Origin: Candidatus Caenarcanales bacterium
Lineage (GTDB): Bacteria > Cyanobacteriota > Vampirovibrionia > LMEP-6097
Assembly: GCA_013216135.1 (NCBI GenBank)
Contig: JABSOS010000002.1
Location: 62,001 to 126,000, forward strand
Reading direction: 5' to 3'
Length of the DNA stretch: 64,000 bases
Under the pieces are notes generated by a model, which was given only the letters and a program-made list of their open reading frames with translations, was not told the origin of the DNA and searched no databases. How positions within the stretch are numbered: the stretch's first letter is position 1; the number at the start of each line of letters is the position of its first letter. Made by a program: the position numbers and the translations under genes. Below, one piece after another: positions 17,330 through 26,543 of this stretch.

Positions 17330-17920
17330 ATGAAAAAATCATACATAATATTAACTTTATTTACTTTCCTAATTTCCAATCTCACGAACACACCTGCAAG
17401 AGCCTCATCATCACCTTTACTTGGAGAGATTATGCTATTTGCCGGTAATTACTGCCCTAGAGGCTGGGCTCCTACTGATGGTCAGTTAATGCCTATTAAT
17501 CGCTACTCTGCTCTTTTCTCAATTATGGGTACTCAATATGGTGGCGATGGTAGAAGTACTTTTGCTTTACCTGACCTTAGGGGAAGAGTAGCTATAGGAG
17601 AAGGAAAGGGCTCAGGATTAACCATGAAAAGAGTAGGGCAGAAAGGTGGAGTAGAGTCAGTAACCCTAACCAGCGCACAAATACCATCTCACAATCATAG
17701 CTATAGCTTTATTGTGAAAGAAGGTAGAGGGGTTAAGAGTGATGCTACAAATTCATCTCTTGCAGAATCTGGAATTTTTAGAGACTCTGGAAGAACGAAG
17801 ACACTTTCAAGCCAAACTACTAATAATACAGGTGGAAATCAAGCACACACTAATATGCAACCTTATCTTGTGCTTAAATCTTGCATTGCAATTCAAGGAA
17901 TTTTCCCATCTAGGAACTAA
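17330..17920 (+). CDS. Secreted tail-collar-domain protein (microcystin-dependent-protein family), copy 1
   Basis: The 196-residue protein has a signal peptide (cleavage after PARA near residue 25) and then the collar-domain pattern: LGEIMLFAGNYCPRGWAPTDG, FSIMGTQYGGDGRSTFALPDLRGR and the IPSHNHSY motif. The family includes phage short-tail-fibre collar domains and the bacterial 'microcystin-dependent protein' group, probably forming trimeric surface structures. The signal peptide and the absence of phage genes argue for a cell-surface rather than a phage role. A close paralogue follows 3 bp downstream. Confidence 0.85.
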   Translation: MKKSYIILTLFTFLISNLTNTPARASSSPLLGEIMLFAGNYCPRGWAPTDGQLMPINRYSALFSIMGTQYGGDGRSTFALPDLRGRVAIGEGKGSGLTMKRVGQKGGVESVTLTSAQIPSHNHSYSFIVKEGRGVKSDATNSSLAESGIFRDSGRTKTLSSQTTNNTGGNQAHTNMQPYLVLKSCIAIQGIFPSRN

Positions 17921-17923
17921 AAT

Positions 17924-18511
17924 ATGAATATGAAACAGCTATTTATAAAATTAATTTTAATAGGTTTATTGTTTAACATAAATACTTTATCTGCAAAAGC
18001 AGAACCATTAATTGGTGAAGTAAAACTGTTTAGTTCTAATTACTGCCCAAGAGGCTGGTCCCGCGCTGATGGCAAGCTTCTTAAGATTGTACATTACAGT
18101 GCCGCTTTTTCAGTAATTGGGAATACATACGGTGGTGATGGCAGAACAAATTTTGCTTTACCTGATTTAAGAGGGAGAGTCCCCGTTGGATTTGGTAATG
18201 GAAATGGACTAAGCCAAAGAGAGCTTGGAGAAAAAGGTGGTTTAGAACTGGTCATGCTAACAGAAGCTCAAATACCATCCCATAGTCACGATTATAGTTT
18301 TGTTGTGAAAGAAGGTAGAGGAGTCAAAGCAGATGCTACAGGTTCTTTTTTAGCAGAATCTGGAATTTTTAGAGATGAAGGTAATTTTAAAACTCTAACA
18401 AGACAGCTTACTAAAAATACTGGAAGTGCCCAGCCTCATATTAATATTCAGCCTACACTTGTATCCACTTTCTGTGTGTCTTTACAAGGTGTGTATCCAG
18501 GTAGAAATTAA
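17924..18511 (+). CDS. Secreted tail-collar-domain protein, copy 2
   Basis: This 195-residue paralogue of the preceding gene has the same plan: a signal peptide (LFNINTLSAKA), then LFSSNYCPRGWSRADG, YGGDGRTNFALPDLRGRV and IPSHSHDYSFVVKEGRG. The two proteins share long identical patches near the middle (VVKEGRGVK-DAT, AESGIFRD) but differ elsewhere, so the tandem duplication is not recent. The gene ends just before the convergent photolyase-like gene, whose stop begins at the next base. Confidence 0.85.
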   Translation: MNMKQLFIKLILIGLLFNINTLSAKAEPLIGEVKLFSSNYCPRGWSRADGKLLKIVHYSAAFSVIGNTYGGDGRTNFALPDLRGRVPVGFGNGNGLSQRELGEKGGLELVMLTEAQIPSHSHDYSFVVKEGRGVKADATGSFLAESGIFRDEGNFKTLTRQLTKNTGSAQPHINIQPTLVSTFCVSLQGVYPGRN

Positions 18512-19987
18512 TTACCCCTGCACATGCATATCCAAAATCTTCTGCTTATAAGACTTCGCCTCCGGCGACTTCTTCACAGCCCAAAGATCTTCTTTAGCTT
18601 TCCTATAGGAACTTTCATAATCCACAATTGGATCTAAGTAATTATTAAAGAACAAAGATTGCTCACCTGATTTTCTAAGCTTATGAACCAGTTCTACTGG
18701 GGTATCTTGCAGCTCAGGAACCCATTTTTTTATAAACTTAGCTTCAGCATCCTGTCTCTCAGACTGTAAAAATGGATTATAAATCCTTATCGTATTCACT
18801 CCAGTAGTTCCAGCCTGCATCTGCAGCTGTGGATAATGAATCCCAGGTTCATAGTCTAAAAACACACGAGCTAAATGATCTGCAATACATCTCCAATCCT
18901 GCCACAGAATATGAGTAAAGAAGGAAGCTAGCATCGCACGCATTCTAAAATTAATATATCCAGTAGCTCTAAGACAACGCATAGAAGCGTCTACAAGAGG
19001 AAAACCAGTCATTCCATTTTCAAAAGATTCGATTAATTCATGGTTTTCTTCTGTTCGAATACAGTTAAACGCTGGATTCTGATTCATAAATTCCATTTCA
19101 CACTCACTTTCAAACTTCTGAATAAAGTGAGAGCGCCAGAATAGGCGTGATTTAAAAGCAGAAAGATTTCTTTTCTCCCAGGAATCTTCACTAGCATTAT
19201 ATTTATATTGATAAGCACTAAAGACTTGTTTAAGGCTGAGATTCCCCCAACTCAAATACGGCGCTAGACGACTACAAGACTCTTCAGCAAGCCCTGGCTT
19301 TGAAATATGTTTATTATAATTCTGGAAACGACCGTGGAAAAAGCTTTTCATGAAAGCTCTTGCGATAGTCTCACCACCTTGAAGCACTTCACTAAAGTCA
19401 ATTTTCACAAAAGGTTTAATCTGTTTAAATGAAAGGTTTTTAAACTCTAACATTAACTGCGCCATTTCAAAATTAGAGATATTTACAGTGTTTAAATCAT
19501 TTAAATTAAAATCATACTCTCTAACCTTAAGCTTAGCTAGAAACTTACTATTCCAAGACTTACGATTTTGAAGTCCACGCATCACTCCATTAAGCTCACA
19601 TTCAATCCAATTAATACTTGAATATTCAAAGAATGCTTTTAAACGTAAATCACGATCATAACTAATAGAATTCCCAACCTCTTCATGAGAAAATACGTTT
19701 ACAATTTCAAATTTTTGTTTAAGCTTAACAACTAAATCTTCAATAGTTTCTTCAAAGACATAAAGACGCTTCTTGTGATCCCTTAACCTAAGTTCCATAT
19801 CTAGTAAAGAATCATAGATAAAGTGTTCATGAAAATCAGACCAATCCGCGTTCATGGTGATATCAGGTTCAAAACTGTAAAAAAGAAATATCGGTAAACC
19901 AGCTTCTATAGCTCTAAAAATCGGTTCGTGATCACTTAAACGTAAATCACGCTTCAACCAAACCAAAGATATCCTCTCTTTTACCAA
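18512..19987 (-). CDS. Cryptochrome/photolyase family flavoprotein
   Basis: The 491-residue protein begins with the photolyase N-terminal pattern (LVWLKRDLRLSDHEPIFRAI). The C-terminal FAD-binding domain has GFPLVDASMRCLRATGYINF (the active-site helix region), WRCIADHLARVFLDYEPG and NTIRIYNPFLQSERQD. Conserved aromatic and Asn positions fit FAD binding and light-driven electron transfer. The phrase HYPQLQMQAGTTGVN replaces the usual WQW-AGTGTDA of classical class I photolyases, marking a separate subfamily. It may be a repair photolyase or a cryptochrome. It follows a small membrane protein gene by 12 bp on the same strand. Confidence 0.85.
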   Translation of the reverse strand: MVKERISLVWLKRDLRLSDHEPIFRAIEAGLPIFLFYSFEPDITMNADWSDFHEHFIYDSLLDMELRLRDHKKRLYVFEETIEDLVVKLKQKFEIVNVFSHEEVGNSISYDRDLRLKAFFEYSSINWIECELNGVMRGLQNRKSWNSKFLAKLKVREYDFNLNDLNTVNISNFEMAQLMLEFKNLSFKQIKPFVKIDFSEVLQGGETIARAFMKSFFHGRFQNYNKHISKPGLAEESCSRLAPYLSWGNLSLKQVFSAYQYKYNASEDSWEKRNLSAFKSRLFWRSHFIQKFESECEMEFMNQNPAFNCIRTEENHELIESFENGMTGFPLVDASMRCLRATGYINFRMRAMLASFFTHILWQDWRCIADHLARVFLDYEPGIHYPQLQMQAGTTGVNTIRIYNPFLQSERQDAEAKFIKKWVPELQDTPVELVHKLRKSGEQSLFFNNYLDPIVDYESSYRKAKEDLWAVKKSPEAKSYKQKILDMHVQG

Positions 19988-19999
19988 ATAAGCTTCCTT

Positions 20000-20395
20000 T
20001 TATAACTCCGCATACCCTTCAATTATCTTCAATGAAAGAGAAGTCTCTAACATTAGCTGAATTGCAGCCAAAAGAATCAAAAGTACATTGACAACTGACA
20101 AAAATTGGCTAAAAAAACCAGAAAAACCCAAGTGAGGGAAAACTGTAATCATCAAACTATTAATAGTCATGAGTGAAATACTCACATAAAGTAAAAAAAG
20201 TGCATTTCGAAGGAAGTGAGCACGCTTAATTTGACGAGAAACGTAACTTTCAGGGTAAGTTTTCTTCTCAGAAGTATTAGAATATTCGATTAAACGTCTC
20301 TTAAGGGTGCCGTACCTTGCAGAAGTGGACAAAATCAGCAGCCCAACTCCCGACAAAAGATTAAATGGCAGGTTTATAAACTCAAAAAAGTTCAC
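20000..20395 (-). CDS. Small membrane protein, DUF2721-like
   Basis: The 131-residue protein has an N-terminal helix (PFNLLSGVGLLILSTSARYG) with the Arg/Tyr-rich segment after it (TLKRRLIEY), then two long hydrophobic helices (RNALFLLYVSISLMTINSLMI and FLSVVNVLLILLAAIQLMLE). This layout resembles the DUF2721 family, whose function is unknown; the assignment is from memory of the pattern. It lies upstream of the photolyase-like gene with 12 bp between them, so the two are probably cotranscribed. Confidence 0.6.
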   Translation of the reverse strand: MNFFEFINLPFNLLSGVGLLILSTSARYGTLKRRLIEYSNTSEKKTYPESYVSRQIKRAHFLRNALFLLYVSISLMTINSLMITVFPHLGFSGFFSQFLSVVNVLLILLAAIQLMLETSLSLKIIEGYAEL

Positions 20396-20530
20396 ATTTT
20401 AAATATACACAGCTTTTCACTCTAAAAATCGGCAACTGTTTCTAAGTGCAGAATTGAGTAATCTACGATAAGAACTCGTGAAAGCAGCCTTGGGATATTA
20501 TTGTAAACCGATACAAGCTATAATGAAAGT

Positions 20531-21835
20531 ATGGCTGGTACACCTGAAGCAAGAGTAATTATTACTCACAGTAGATCCTTAATGGCTCTAGTTGCAGCTC
20601 ATTCACTTTCTAAGAAAAATATAGAAATTATAGGTGCAGATACCGTAGATTTGACTTTTCTAAGCTTCTCAAAATATGTCAAAGCAAACTTTACTTACGG
20701 CTCTTACTTCGATGATGAGGAAAAGTTTATTCAAGAACTTGAAAAAAATATCTTAAAATACAAACCTATTAATGAAATACCTTATCTTTTAATCCCTAGT
20801 CATACAGAAACACCGATAATTTCAAAATATAAAGCGCGCTTAGAAAAACATATTATAGTTGCATGTCCAGATTATGAAAGCTTAAACCAGCTTCACCCTA
20901 AAGATAAATTTACAGATACAGTTAAAAATCTAGGTATCAAATACCCACAAACATTAAACTCAAAAAAAATCCCTAATGAAGCGAATCTTAAATTCCCGGT
21001 TTTAGTAAAACCCATAGACTGCTCTGGTGGTAAAGGCATCACAAAAGTAGAAAATAAAGCAGACATAAATAAAGTAATTAAAGATATCGAAAATGAATTT
21101 AGTCAAAGCTCAATTATCCAAGAATTAATAGACGGTGAGGACTATTGCCTGACAGTAGTTTGTAAAGAAGGAGAAATACTCGCAAGTGCAGCTTATACTA
21201 ATATCCAGCGTTTCCCTTGTAAAACTGGAGCTGGTATTATTCGAGAAGCTATTAAGCCTGAAACATTTTTAGAGTCAGCGACCAAGTTAATGAAAGCTGT
21301 TAACTGGACAGGAATAGCTGAGATAGATTATCTTTGGGATAAAAAAGCAGAACCTTACATTTTAGAAGTCAATCCTAGATTTGGAGGAGGAATGTTCCAA
21401 TGCATCGAGTCAGGGATAGACTTTCCATTAATACTCTATAAAATCTTTACTAAGCAAGACATCAAAATAAGTGAAACAGGATCATTTACAATCGGTACTA
21501 AAACCAAAACTCCTATTCTTTGGTTATTTGCTGCATTAGATGAAATGTTAAATGATGAAGAGGATTTTCAAGTAATTGAAAATGCTTGGCAGAAAGCTAA
21601 AGCTGAACTAAAAGCTGGTGATTTATATCATGCAATCATAGACTTTAAAAATGAAATTATAGAAAATTTTGATTTCAGTGATAATATCGAAAAATTTCAA
21701 AAGACCTTCTCAAAAGCCTTAGAGGCTAAAAATGAATTGATAAACAAAGACGATCCTCTTGCTGTTTTTGGATTACTATTTATAATAAGCTCACTTATTA
21801 AGCACAAGAAGTTACCAGCAGAGATACTTAGATAA
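20531..21835 (+). CDS. ATP-grasp ligase
   Basis: The 434-residue protein has a Rossmann-like N-terminal domain, then the ATP-grasp core: FPVLVKPIDCSGGKGITKV (ATP-binding loop near residues 155-173), IIQELIDGEDYCLTVV, and the metal-binding ILEVNPRFGGG near 278. It is most like the carbamoyl-phosphate-synthase/D-aspartate-ligase branch that joins a carboxylate to an amine. The substrate is unknown. It is the first gene of a close set with a C26 hydrolase (15 bp downstream) and a GH16 glycosidase, which suggests an amide-linked product that is also trimmed or recycled. Confidence 0.85.
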   Translation: MAGTPEARVIITHSRSLMALVAAHSLSKKNIEIIGADTVDLTFLSFSKYVKANFTYGSYFDDEEKFIQELEKNILKYKPINEIPYLLIPSHTETPIISKYKARLEKHIIVACPDYESLNQLHPKDKFTDTVKNLGIKYPQTLNSKKIPNEANLKFPVLVKPIDCSGGKGITKVENKADINKVIKDIENEFSQSSIIQELIDGEDYCLTVVCKEGEILASAAYTNIQRFPCKTGAGIIREAIKPETFLESATKLMKAVNWTGIAEIDYLWDKKAEPYILEVNPRFGGGMFQCIESGIDFPLILYKIFTKQDIKISETGSFTIGTKTKTPILWLFAALDEMLNDEEDFQVIENAWQKAKAELKAGDLYHAIIDFKNEIIENFDFSDNIEKFQKTFSKALEAKNELINKDDPLAVFGLLFIISSLIKHKKLPAEILR

Positions 21836-21850
21836 ATTCAAACAAATAAA

Positions 21851-22543
21851 ATGACGCAAGAAGTTCAAGAAAAGAGAAAACCGATAATAGGCATAACCAA
21901 ACCTAACAATCTAATCTCTGCGTATTGGATGATATATTTTTGTATTTGGTTATTCGGTGGTGATCCTAAAGGCTTAAGCCCTAAAGATCCTTTAGATACA
22001 AAACTTGATGGCTTAGTTGTAGGGGGTGGCACCGACGTATTCCCTGGTTTATTCCAGAAAGATCCTAAACAAAACTATCTCTATGACCATGATAGAGATG
22101 AAATGGAAACTTCATGGCTTACTAGAGCGAATAACGAGAATATTCCTGTACTCGGTATTTGTCGTGGCTCACAGATGATGAATGTTATGAACGGTGGCAC
22201 TCTTCATATGGATGTTAGTGAAGCCTATGAAGAGGCTAAATACCCTAACCATTTGCTTGCTTATATCTTCTATCGTAAAAGAATAGATATTCGAGAGAAT
22301 ACTTTACTTAAAGATATACTTGACTGCGGCTACTGTAGAGTCAATTCTATGCATAAGCAATCAATTGAGATAATAGCTGATAACCTTTTAGTCTCTGCAA
22401 AAGAACCTATAGGTGTAGTTCAAGCCATCGAAAAAAGAGAACATAAATTTTACCTAGGAGTACAGTTTCATCCAGAATTTTTAATCTACAGGTCAAAGTT
22501 TAGGAGAATATTTACTAGCTTTTTAGAGGCTGCCAAATTATAA
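21851..22543 (+). CDS. Class I glutamine-amidotransferase-like hydrolase (peptidase C26)
   Basis: The 230-residue protein shows the C26/PuuD pattern: PIIGIT at the start, the loop LDGLVVGGGTDVFPGLF, the nucleophile elbow VLGICRGSQMMN with the catalytic Cys, and the His-Glu pair in VQFHPEF. Family members hydrolyse gamma-glutamyl amides such as gamma-glutamyl-GABA. Pairing with an ATP-grasp ligase 15 bp upstream suggests that one makes and the other cuts a gamma-glutamyl or similar bond. That link is inference from position. Confidence 0.83.
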   Translation: MTQEVQEKRKPIIGITKPNNLISAYWMIYFCIWLFGGDPKGLSPKDPLDTKLDGLVVGGGTDVFPGLFQKDPKQNYLYDHDRDEMETSWLTRANNENIPVLGICRGSQMMNVMNGGTLHMDVSEAYEEAKYPNHLLAYIFYRKRIDIRENTLLKDILDCGYCRVNSMHKQSIEIIADNLLVSAKEPIGVVQAIEKREHKFYLGVQFHPEFLIYRSKFRRIFTSFLEAAKL

Positions 22544-22569
22544 ATGCGGAATAATATATTTAATTACAG

Positions 22570-23436
22570 ATGAACAAAATATTACTATCTTTCCTAATTC
22601 TCACTTTTTTTCACATTAGTGTTAAAGCTAAAAGCAATACCATTCCACCAGTATCAGGCAAATGGGAATTAATTCTCAATGAAGAATTCAATGAATTCAA
22701 TCCTAAGCTCTGGTCCTATGGCGATAGTTGGAAAGATCCTATACCACCATTAAATGCTATTAACTTCTTTAATAACGAGAATGTTGATTTCAAAGATGGT
22801 CGCTTAATTCTCACAACTAAAAAAGATGAATTACTCTATCTAACTAAAGAAAACAAGGTTAGAAAGTACGAATTTAGTACTGGAGCTATAAATAGCTTTG
22901 GGAAGTTTAAATTCAAATACGGTTATATTGAAGCTGCGATCAAGAATCCTGTAGCTAAAGGACTTTGGTCAGCATTCTGGCTAATGCCTGATAGAAGAAT
23001 TTCAAATGATGATGAAGTAATCAAAAATACTCGTTCGACCTTCAATATAAAAAAATCTAAAAAGCTAATACCTGGAAAAGGTATGGAAATAGATATTATG
23101 GAACACCTTAGTGAGTGGGATCATAAAAAGTTTAGCTATGCAGTTCACTGGGATGGTTATAAAGACGATCTAAAATCTTTTGAGGGAAGATACAATATAA
23201 AAAAACATCAGAAACAAGATTTTATTCGCTTTGGCTTGTATTGGGCTCCTGAAAAACTGATATGGTTTGCAAATGGACAGCAAGTAGTTGAAAGTAGTTT
23301 AGATAGAATTGCAGATGTACCAATGTACATTATCCTCAACGGTTTTGTTGGTGGCTGGGCAAAAGATAGGAAAGAATATGAAGATTTGCCAGATCAAATG
23401 GAAGTGGATTATCTTAGGGTTTGGCAAAAAATATAG
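22570..23436 (+). CDS. Secreted GH16-family glycoside hydrolase
   Basis: The 288-residue protein has a signal peptide (ILLSFLILTFFHISVKAK) and then the GH16 fold markers: an N-terminal WELILNEEFNEF, GYIEAAIKNP, LWSAFWLMP and the catalytic ExDxxE-type motif MEIDIMEHL near residue 172. Such enzymes cut beta-1,3 or mixed beta-glucans, agar-like or related polysaccharides outside the cell. The C-terminal YIILNGFVGGWA and VDYLRVWQ are also typical. It sits 26 bp downstream of the C26 hydrolase gene. The polysaccharide target is not known. Confidence 0.9.
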   Translation: MNKILLSFLILTFFHISVKAKSNTIPPVSGKWELILNEEFNEFNPKLWSYGDSWKDPIPPLNAINFFNNENVDFKDGRLILTTKKDELLYLTKENKVRKYEFSTGAINSFGKFKFKYGYIEAAIKNPVAKGLWSAFWLMPDRRISNDDEVIKNTRSTFNIKKSKKLIPGKGMEIDIMEHLSEWDHKKFSYAVHWDGYKDDLKSFEGRYNIKKHQKQDFIRFGLYWAPEKLIWFANGQQVVESSLDRIADVPMYIILNGFVGGWAKDRKEYEDLPDQMEVDYLRVWQKI

Positions 23437-23493
23437 TAAATCCACTACATTATATTGATAACTTTTAGTATTTAAATTAAGATTGAATATATT

Positions 23494-23742
23494 ATGAATA
23501 TGAGTTCAGTTTCAGTAAAACCTACAGAAAAACCTATTACAAGTGAAGCAGCTAAAAAAATAGCTACAGTTATAAACCAAATTCCTCAAAAAATAGCTAC
23601 AGCTACAAACAATGCTACAAATCAAGCCCCAGAAAATACAGCAAAGGTTACTACTAAACCACGAGACTTAGCAGTAACTATAAATCAAGCTCCAAGTGAA
23701 AATTTTACTGGTACCCCAGAAGCTAAACCAGAAAATAATTAA
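23494..23742 (+). CDS. Small low-complexity Ala/Thr/Pro-rich protein
   Basis: I do not recognise this 82-residue protein. It consists of a repeated theme of INQ(I/A)P(Q/S) and KIATA segments rich in Thr, Ala, Pro, Asn and Lys. There is no signal peptide or hydrophobic helix, and it is probably disordered. It lies 2 bp before the TTG start of recQ. The N-terminus ([14 protein letters not shown]) is Ser/Thr-rich like several other unknown proteins here. It is plausibly a real gene because the frame is well used and the spacing is operonic, but this is uncertain. Confidence 0.5.
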   Translation: MNMSSVSVKPTEKPITSEAAKKIATVINQIPQKIATATNNATNQAPENTAKVTTKPRDLAVTINQAPSENFTGTPEAKPENN

Positions 23743-23744
23743 TT

Positions 23745-25547
23745 TTGCTTGCAAATAAAGCATCTGAAATATTAAAAACAGTATTCGGTTACTCTGAATT
23801 CAGAGGCGCTCAAGAAGAAATTGTAAATCATATAATTTCAGGCAACGATGCGTTAGTCTTAATGCCGACTGGTGCTGGTAAGTCACTTTGTTACCAAGTC
23901 CCAGCTTTAGCACTAGATGGTTTAACTATAGTTATCTCACCTTTAATAGCTTTAATGCAAGACCAAGTCACAGCTTTAAAAGAGCTAGGCATAAAAGCAG
24001 CATTTATTAATTCATCCCTAAATATGGAAGAAGCTTTTCAGATAAAAGAAGCTATGATTGATGGCGAGCTTGATATCGTCTATGTAGCTCCAGAACGTTT
24101 AGACACTGCTGATTTCCTTGACTGTCTTAGTGATTGTGAGCTTACATTATTTGCAATCGATGAAGCCCACTGTGTTTCACAGTGGGGACATGACTTTAGA
24201 CCAAGTTACACTGAGCTTTCTAAATTAAAAAAAAGATTCCCTGATGTACCTCGCATGGCTCTTACAGCTACAGCTGATTTAAGAACTCAGAAAGATATTA
24301 TTAAGTATCTAAATCTAGAAAAGGCGCGAGTCTTTATTTCTAGCTTCGATAGAAAAAATATACGTTATAAAATCCAAGCTAAAAATAATGAAAAAAAACA
24401 GTTACTAGATTTCATTAACAGTGAACATCCTAATGACTCAGGTATAGTCTACTGTCTATCTAGAGCAAAAGTAGAAAAAATAACAAAATGGCTTCAAGAG
24501 AAAGGATTTAATGCCTTTTCTTATCACGCTGGACTAAGCCCTAAAGTTAGAGAAAAAAACCAATCAAAATTTATTAAAGAAGAGTCTGTAATTATGGTTG
24601 CGACAATAGCTTTTGGTATGGGTATAGATAAACCTGATGTAAGGTTTGTTGCACACTTAGATTTACCTAAAAGTATAGAAGCTTACTACCAAGAAACTGG
24701 AAGAGCAGGAAGAGATGGACTAGAGTCAAACGCCTGGATGGTTTATGGCGCTGAAGATATGGTGAAGCTCAGACAGTTTATAAAAAACTCAGAAGCTCCT
24801 AAAGAACAAAAAATTATTGAAAATAAAAAATTAGATGATCTTCTAGGTTTAGCTGAGGCACTAGAATGTAGACGAAGAATTTTACTTGAGTATTTTGATG
24901 AAATTCCAGAGTGGGAGAAATGTAACAACTGTGATAACTGTTTAGAACCTAGATCTGGTTTTGATGGCACTATAGCAGTGCAGAAAGCACTTTCATCAAT
25001 ATACCGTACTGGTGAACGATTTGGGGTTCAGTACAATATAAATATTCTGCTTGGGAAAAGTGATGAAAGAACAGAAAAGCTTAGACATAATAAATTAAGT
25101 ACCTTTGGAATAGGAACAGAATACACTGAAACACAGTGGAAATCTATTTTTAGGCAAATGATAGCTTTAAATTTAATCGAAGTTGATATGGATTCATATG
25201 GAATCTTGAAGCTAAGCCTTAACTCAAAAGAAGTTTTAAATGGTAAAAGAAAAATTTCACTCTCTGAAGATATTAAAGTAAATAAAACGAAAGAGAAAAC
25301 CAAAATTACAAAAATTAAAACTGAATTTGATCCTGAAAATGAGATCTTTAAAGAGCTTAAGAAATTGCGTCTTGAACTTGCCAAAGAACATAAACTTGCA
25401 CCTTATATGGTATTTCATGATGCGACACTCCACGCTATGGCTCAAACAAAACCTCAAAGCCTCAATGAAATGAGTAAAATCTCAGGTGTCGGGGATGCAA
25501 AGCTTAAAAAGTATGGACAAATCTTCCTTAAACATTTCAAAACCTAA
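23745..25547 (+). CDS. recQ: ATP-dependent DNA helicase RecQ
   Basis: The 600-residue protein is a full RecQ. The N-terminal [13 protein letters not shown] motif 0, Walker [13 protein letters not shown] (near 41-52), DEAH box [16 protein letters not shown], and the conserved helicase motifs [10 protein letters not shown] and [12 protein letters not shown] are all present. The zinc-binding part ([11 protein letters not shown], then CNNCDNC) and the winged helix follow. A C-terminal HRDC domain ends the protein ([15 protein letters not shown], then [13 protein letters not shown]). The start is TTG at 23745. RecQ unwinds recombination and replication intermediates in the 3'-5' direction. Confidence 0.96.
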   Translation: MLANKASEILKTVFGYSEFRGAQEEIVNHIISGNDALVLMPTGAGKSLCYQVPALALDGLTIVISPLIALMQDQVTALKELGIKAAFINSSLNMEEAFQIKEAMIDGELDIVYVAPERLDTADFLDCLSDCELTLFAIDEAHCVSQWGHDFRPSYTELSKLKKRFPDVPRMALTATADLRTQKDIIKYLNLEKARVFISSFDRKNIRYKIQAKNNEKKQLLDFINSEHPNDSGIVYCLSRAKVEKITKWLQEKGFNAFSYHAGLSPKVREKNQSKFIKEESVIMVATIAFGMGIDKPDVRFVAHLDLPKSIEAYYQETGRAGRDGLESNAWMVYGAEDMVKLRQFIKNSEAPKEQKIIENKKLDDLLGLAEALECRRRILLEYFDEIPEWEKCNNCDNCLEPRSGFDGTIAVQKALSSIYRTGERFGVQYNINILLGKSDERTEKLRHNKLSTFGIGTEYTETQWKSIFRQMIALNLIEVDMDSYGILKLSLNSKEVLNGKRKISLSEDIKVNKTKEKTKITKIKTEFDPENEIFKELKKLRLELAKEHKLAPYMVFHDATLHAMAQTKPQSLNEMSKISGVGDAKLKKYGQIFLKHFKT

Positions 25548-25564
25548 CGGGGAATGATAGCTTT

Positions 25565-25837
25565 ATGTCTAGAATATTAACTTTCGTATTAATATTTTTA
25601 TCAATTAATCCTTGTTTTTCATATGTAGACACAACTCCGTCTAATTTTAAAAAACCAAAACCTATCCAGGTTAAACCTTATAGTTACCACCAATCAAAAA
25701 TGCAAATATACACTGAAAAAGCTGTTGAGCAAGTAGTTCCACTAATGTTAGGTGGAGTTGTAACTGGACCAGCGAGAGTGATAGAACTAGGTAATAAAGC
25801 TTTAGAGTATAGTGCAAAACAGAAAAATTCCAATTGA
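25565..25837 (+). CDS. Small secreted hypothetical protein
   Basis: The 90-residue protein begins with a signal peptide (ILTFVLIFLSINPCFS, cleavage near residue 19), leaving a mature part of about 70 residues. A Pro/Lys-rich stretch is followed by an amphipathic helix region (VEQVVPLMLGGVVTGPARVIEL). No domain is recognised. A GGGGAATGA sequence before the ATG may serve as ribosome-binding site. The gene lies 17 bp after recQ and ends in TGA. Confidence 0.55.
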   Translation: MSRILTFVLIFLSINPCFSYVDTTPSNFKKPKPIQVKPYSYHQSKMQIYTEKAVEQVVPLMLGGVVTGPARVIELGNKALEYSAKQKNSN

Positions 25838-25902
25838 TTTAACCTTCCACTTACTATTATCTTGAACAAATTGCCAATATCTTATCTAGGTAAGAGAAAT
25901 AA

Positions 25903-26529
25903 ATGGTAAAGAAAATAGAATTAGTTGGATTAAAACAGAAAATCACTCATCAAGCACCTCAGGAAGTGAATGGTCATGATGGTGATAGTACTAAGACTAG
26001 AAAAATACAAATAAGAAAAGTAGTCAAAAGCCCCCCTGGTCAAATTACAGATAGAACCGCTATTGAAGAAAAGCTTCATAAAATACATCCAAAACCTACA
26101 CCAAGAAGAAAACCTAAAACAAATACAAGAAATGAAGCAAAAAACAATAGGCAATTATCTATTACCTACGATAAGGATTTTCAAGCTGGAATTAATTCAT
26201 TAGTAGGTAAAATCGAAACAAATGGTCTAAGCATTTCAGCACCTAATAAACAAAATGCAAATTTAGACATAGGGGTCAAATCCTACCAGCCTGAGAGTAA
26301 TACAATAAATATGACACCTAATATCATGGTCGGAACCACTATCAATGATAACAATGAAGAAAAACAATTAAGTCCTAGGCTCAAGTTCACACTAGATGAA
26401 AGCCGACAATCAATAAAAAGTATAAAATATAACATTCAAGAGATAGAAAATTTAATTAAAGCTGATGAAAATCTTCAAAGTCATATCGTCATCAGTGCGA
26501 ATCATGTCTTTGACTCCCTATCAAAGTAA
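25903..26529 (+). CDS. Hypothetical basic protein
   Basis: I do not recognise this 208-residue protein. The first 90 residues are basic and low in hydrophobic content (KPTPRRKPKTNTRNEAKN), probably disordered; the second half is mixed and ends in a helical segment (IKYNIQEIENLIKAD). There is no signal peptide or membrane helix. The upstream AGGTAAGAG may act as a ribosome-binding site. It is convergent with the bestrophin gene, with only 14 bp between them. Confidence 0.55.
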   Translation: MVKKIELVGLKQKITHQAPQEVNGHDGDSTKTRKIQIRKVVKSPPGQITDRTAIEEKLHKIHPKPTPRRKPKTNTRNEAKNNRQLSITYDKDFQAGINSLVGKIETNGLSISAPNKQNANLDIGVKSYQPESNTINMTPNIMVGTTINDNNEEKQLSPRLKFTLDESRQSIKSIKYNIQEIENLIKADENLQSHIVISANHVFDSLSK

Positions 26530-26543
26530 ATCTAAAGATAAAT

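Noticed and set aside
17330-18511. Prophage fragment suggested by tail-collar domains
   Set aside because: Both proteins have Sec signal peptides, and no capsid, terminase, portal or lysis gene is nearby.
23494-23742. Antitoxin or DNA-binding role for the 82-residue protein
   Set aside because: The sequence is low in complexity and shows no helix-turn-helix or ribbon pattern; only a hypothetical call is justified.
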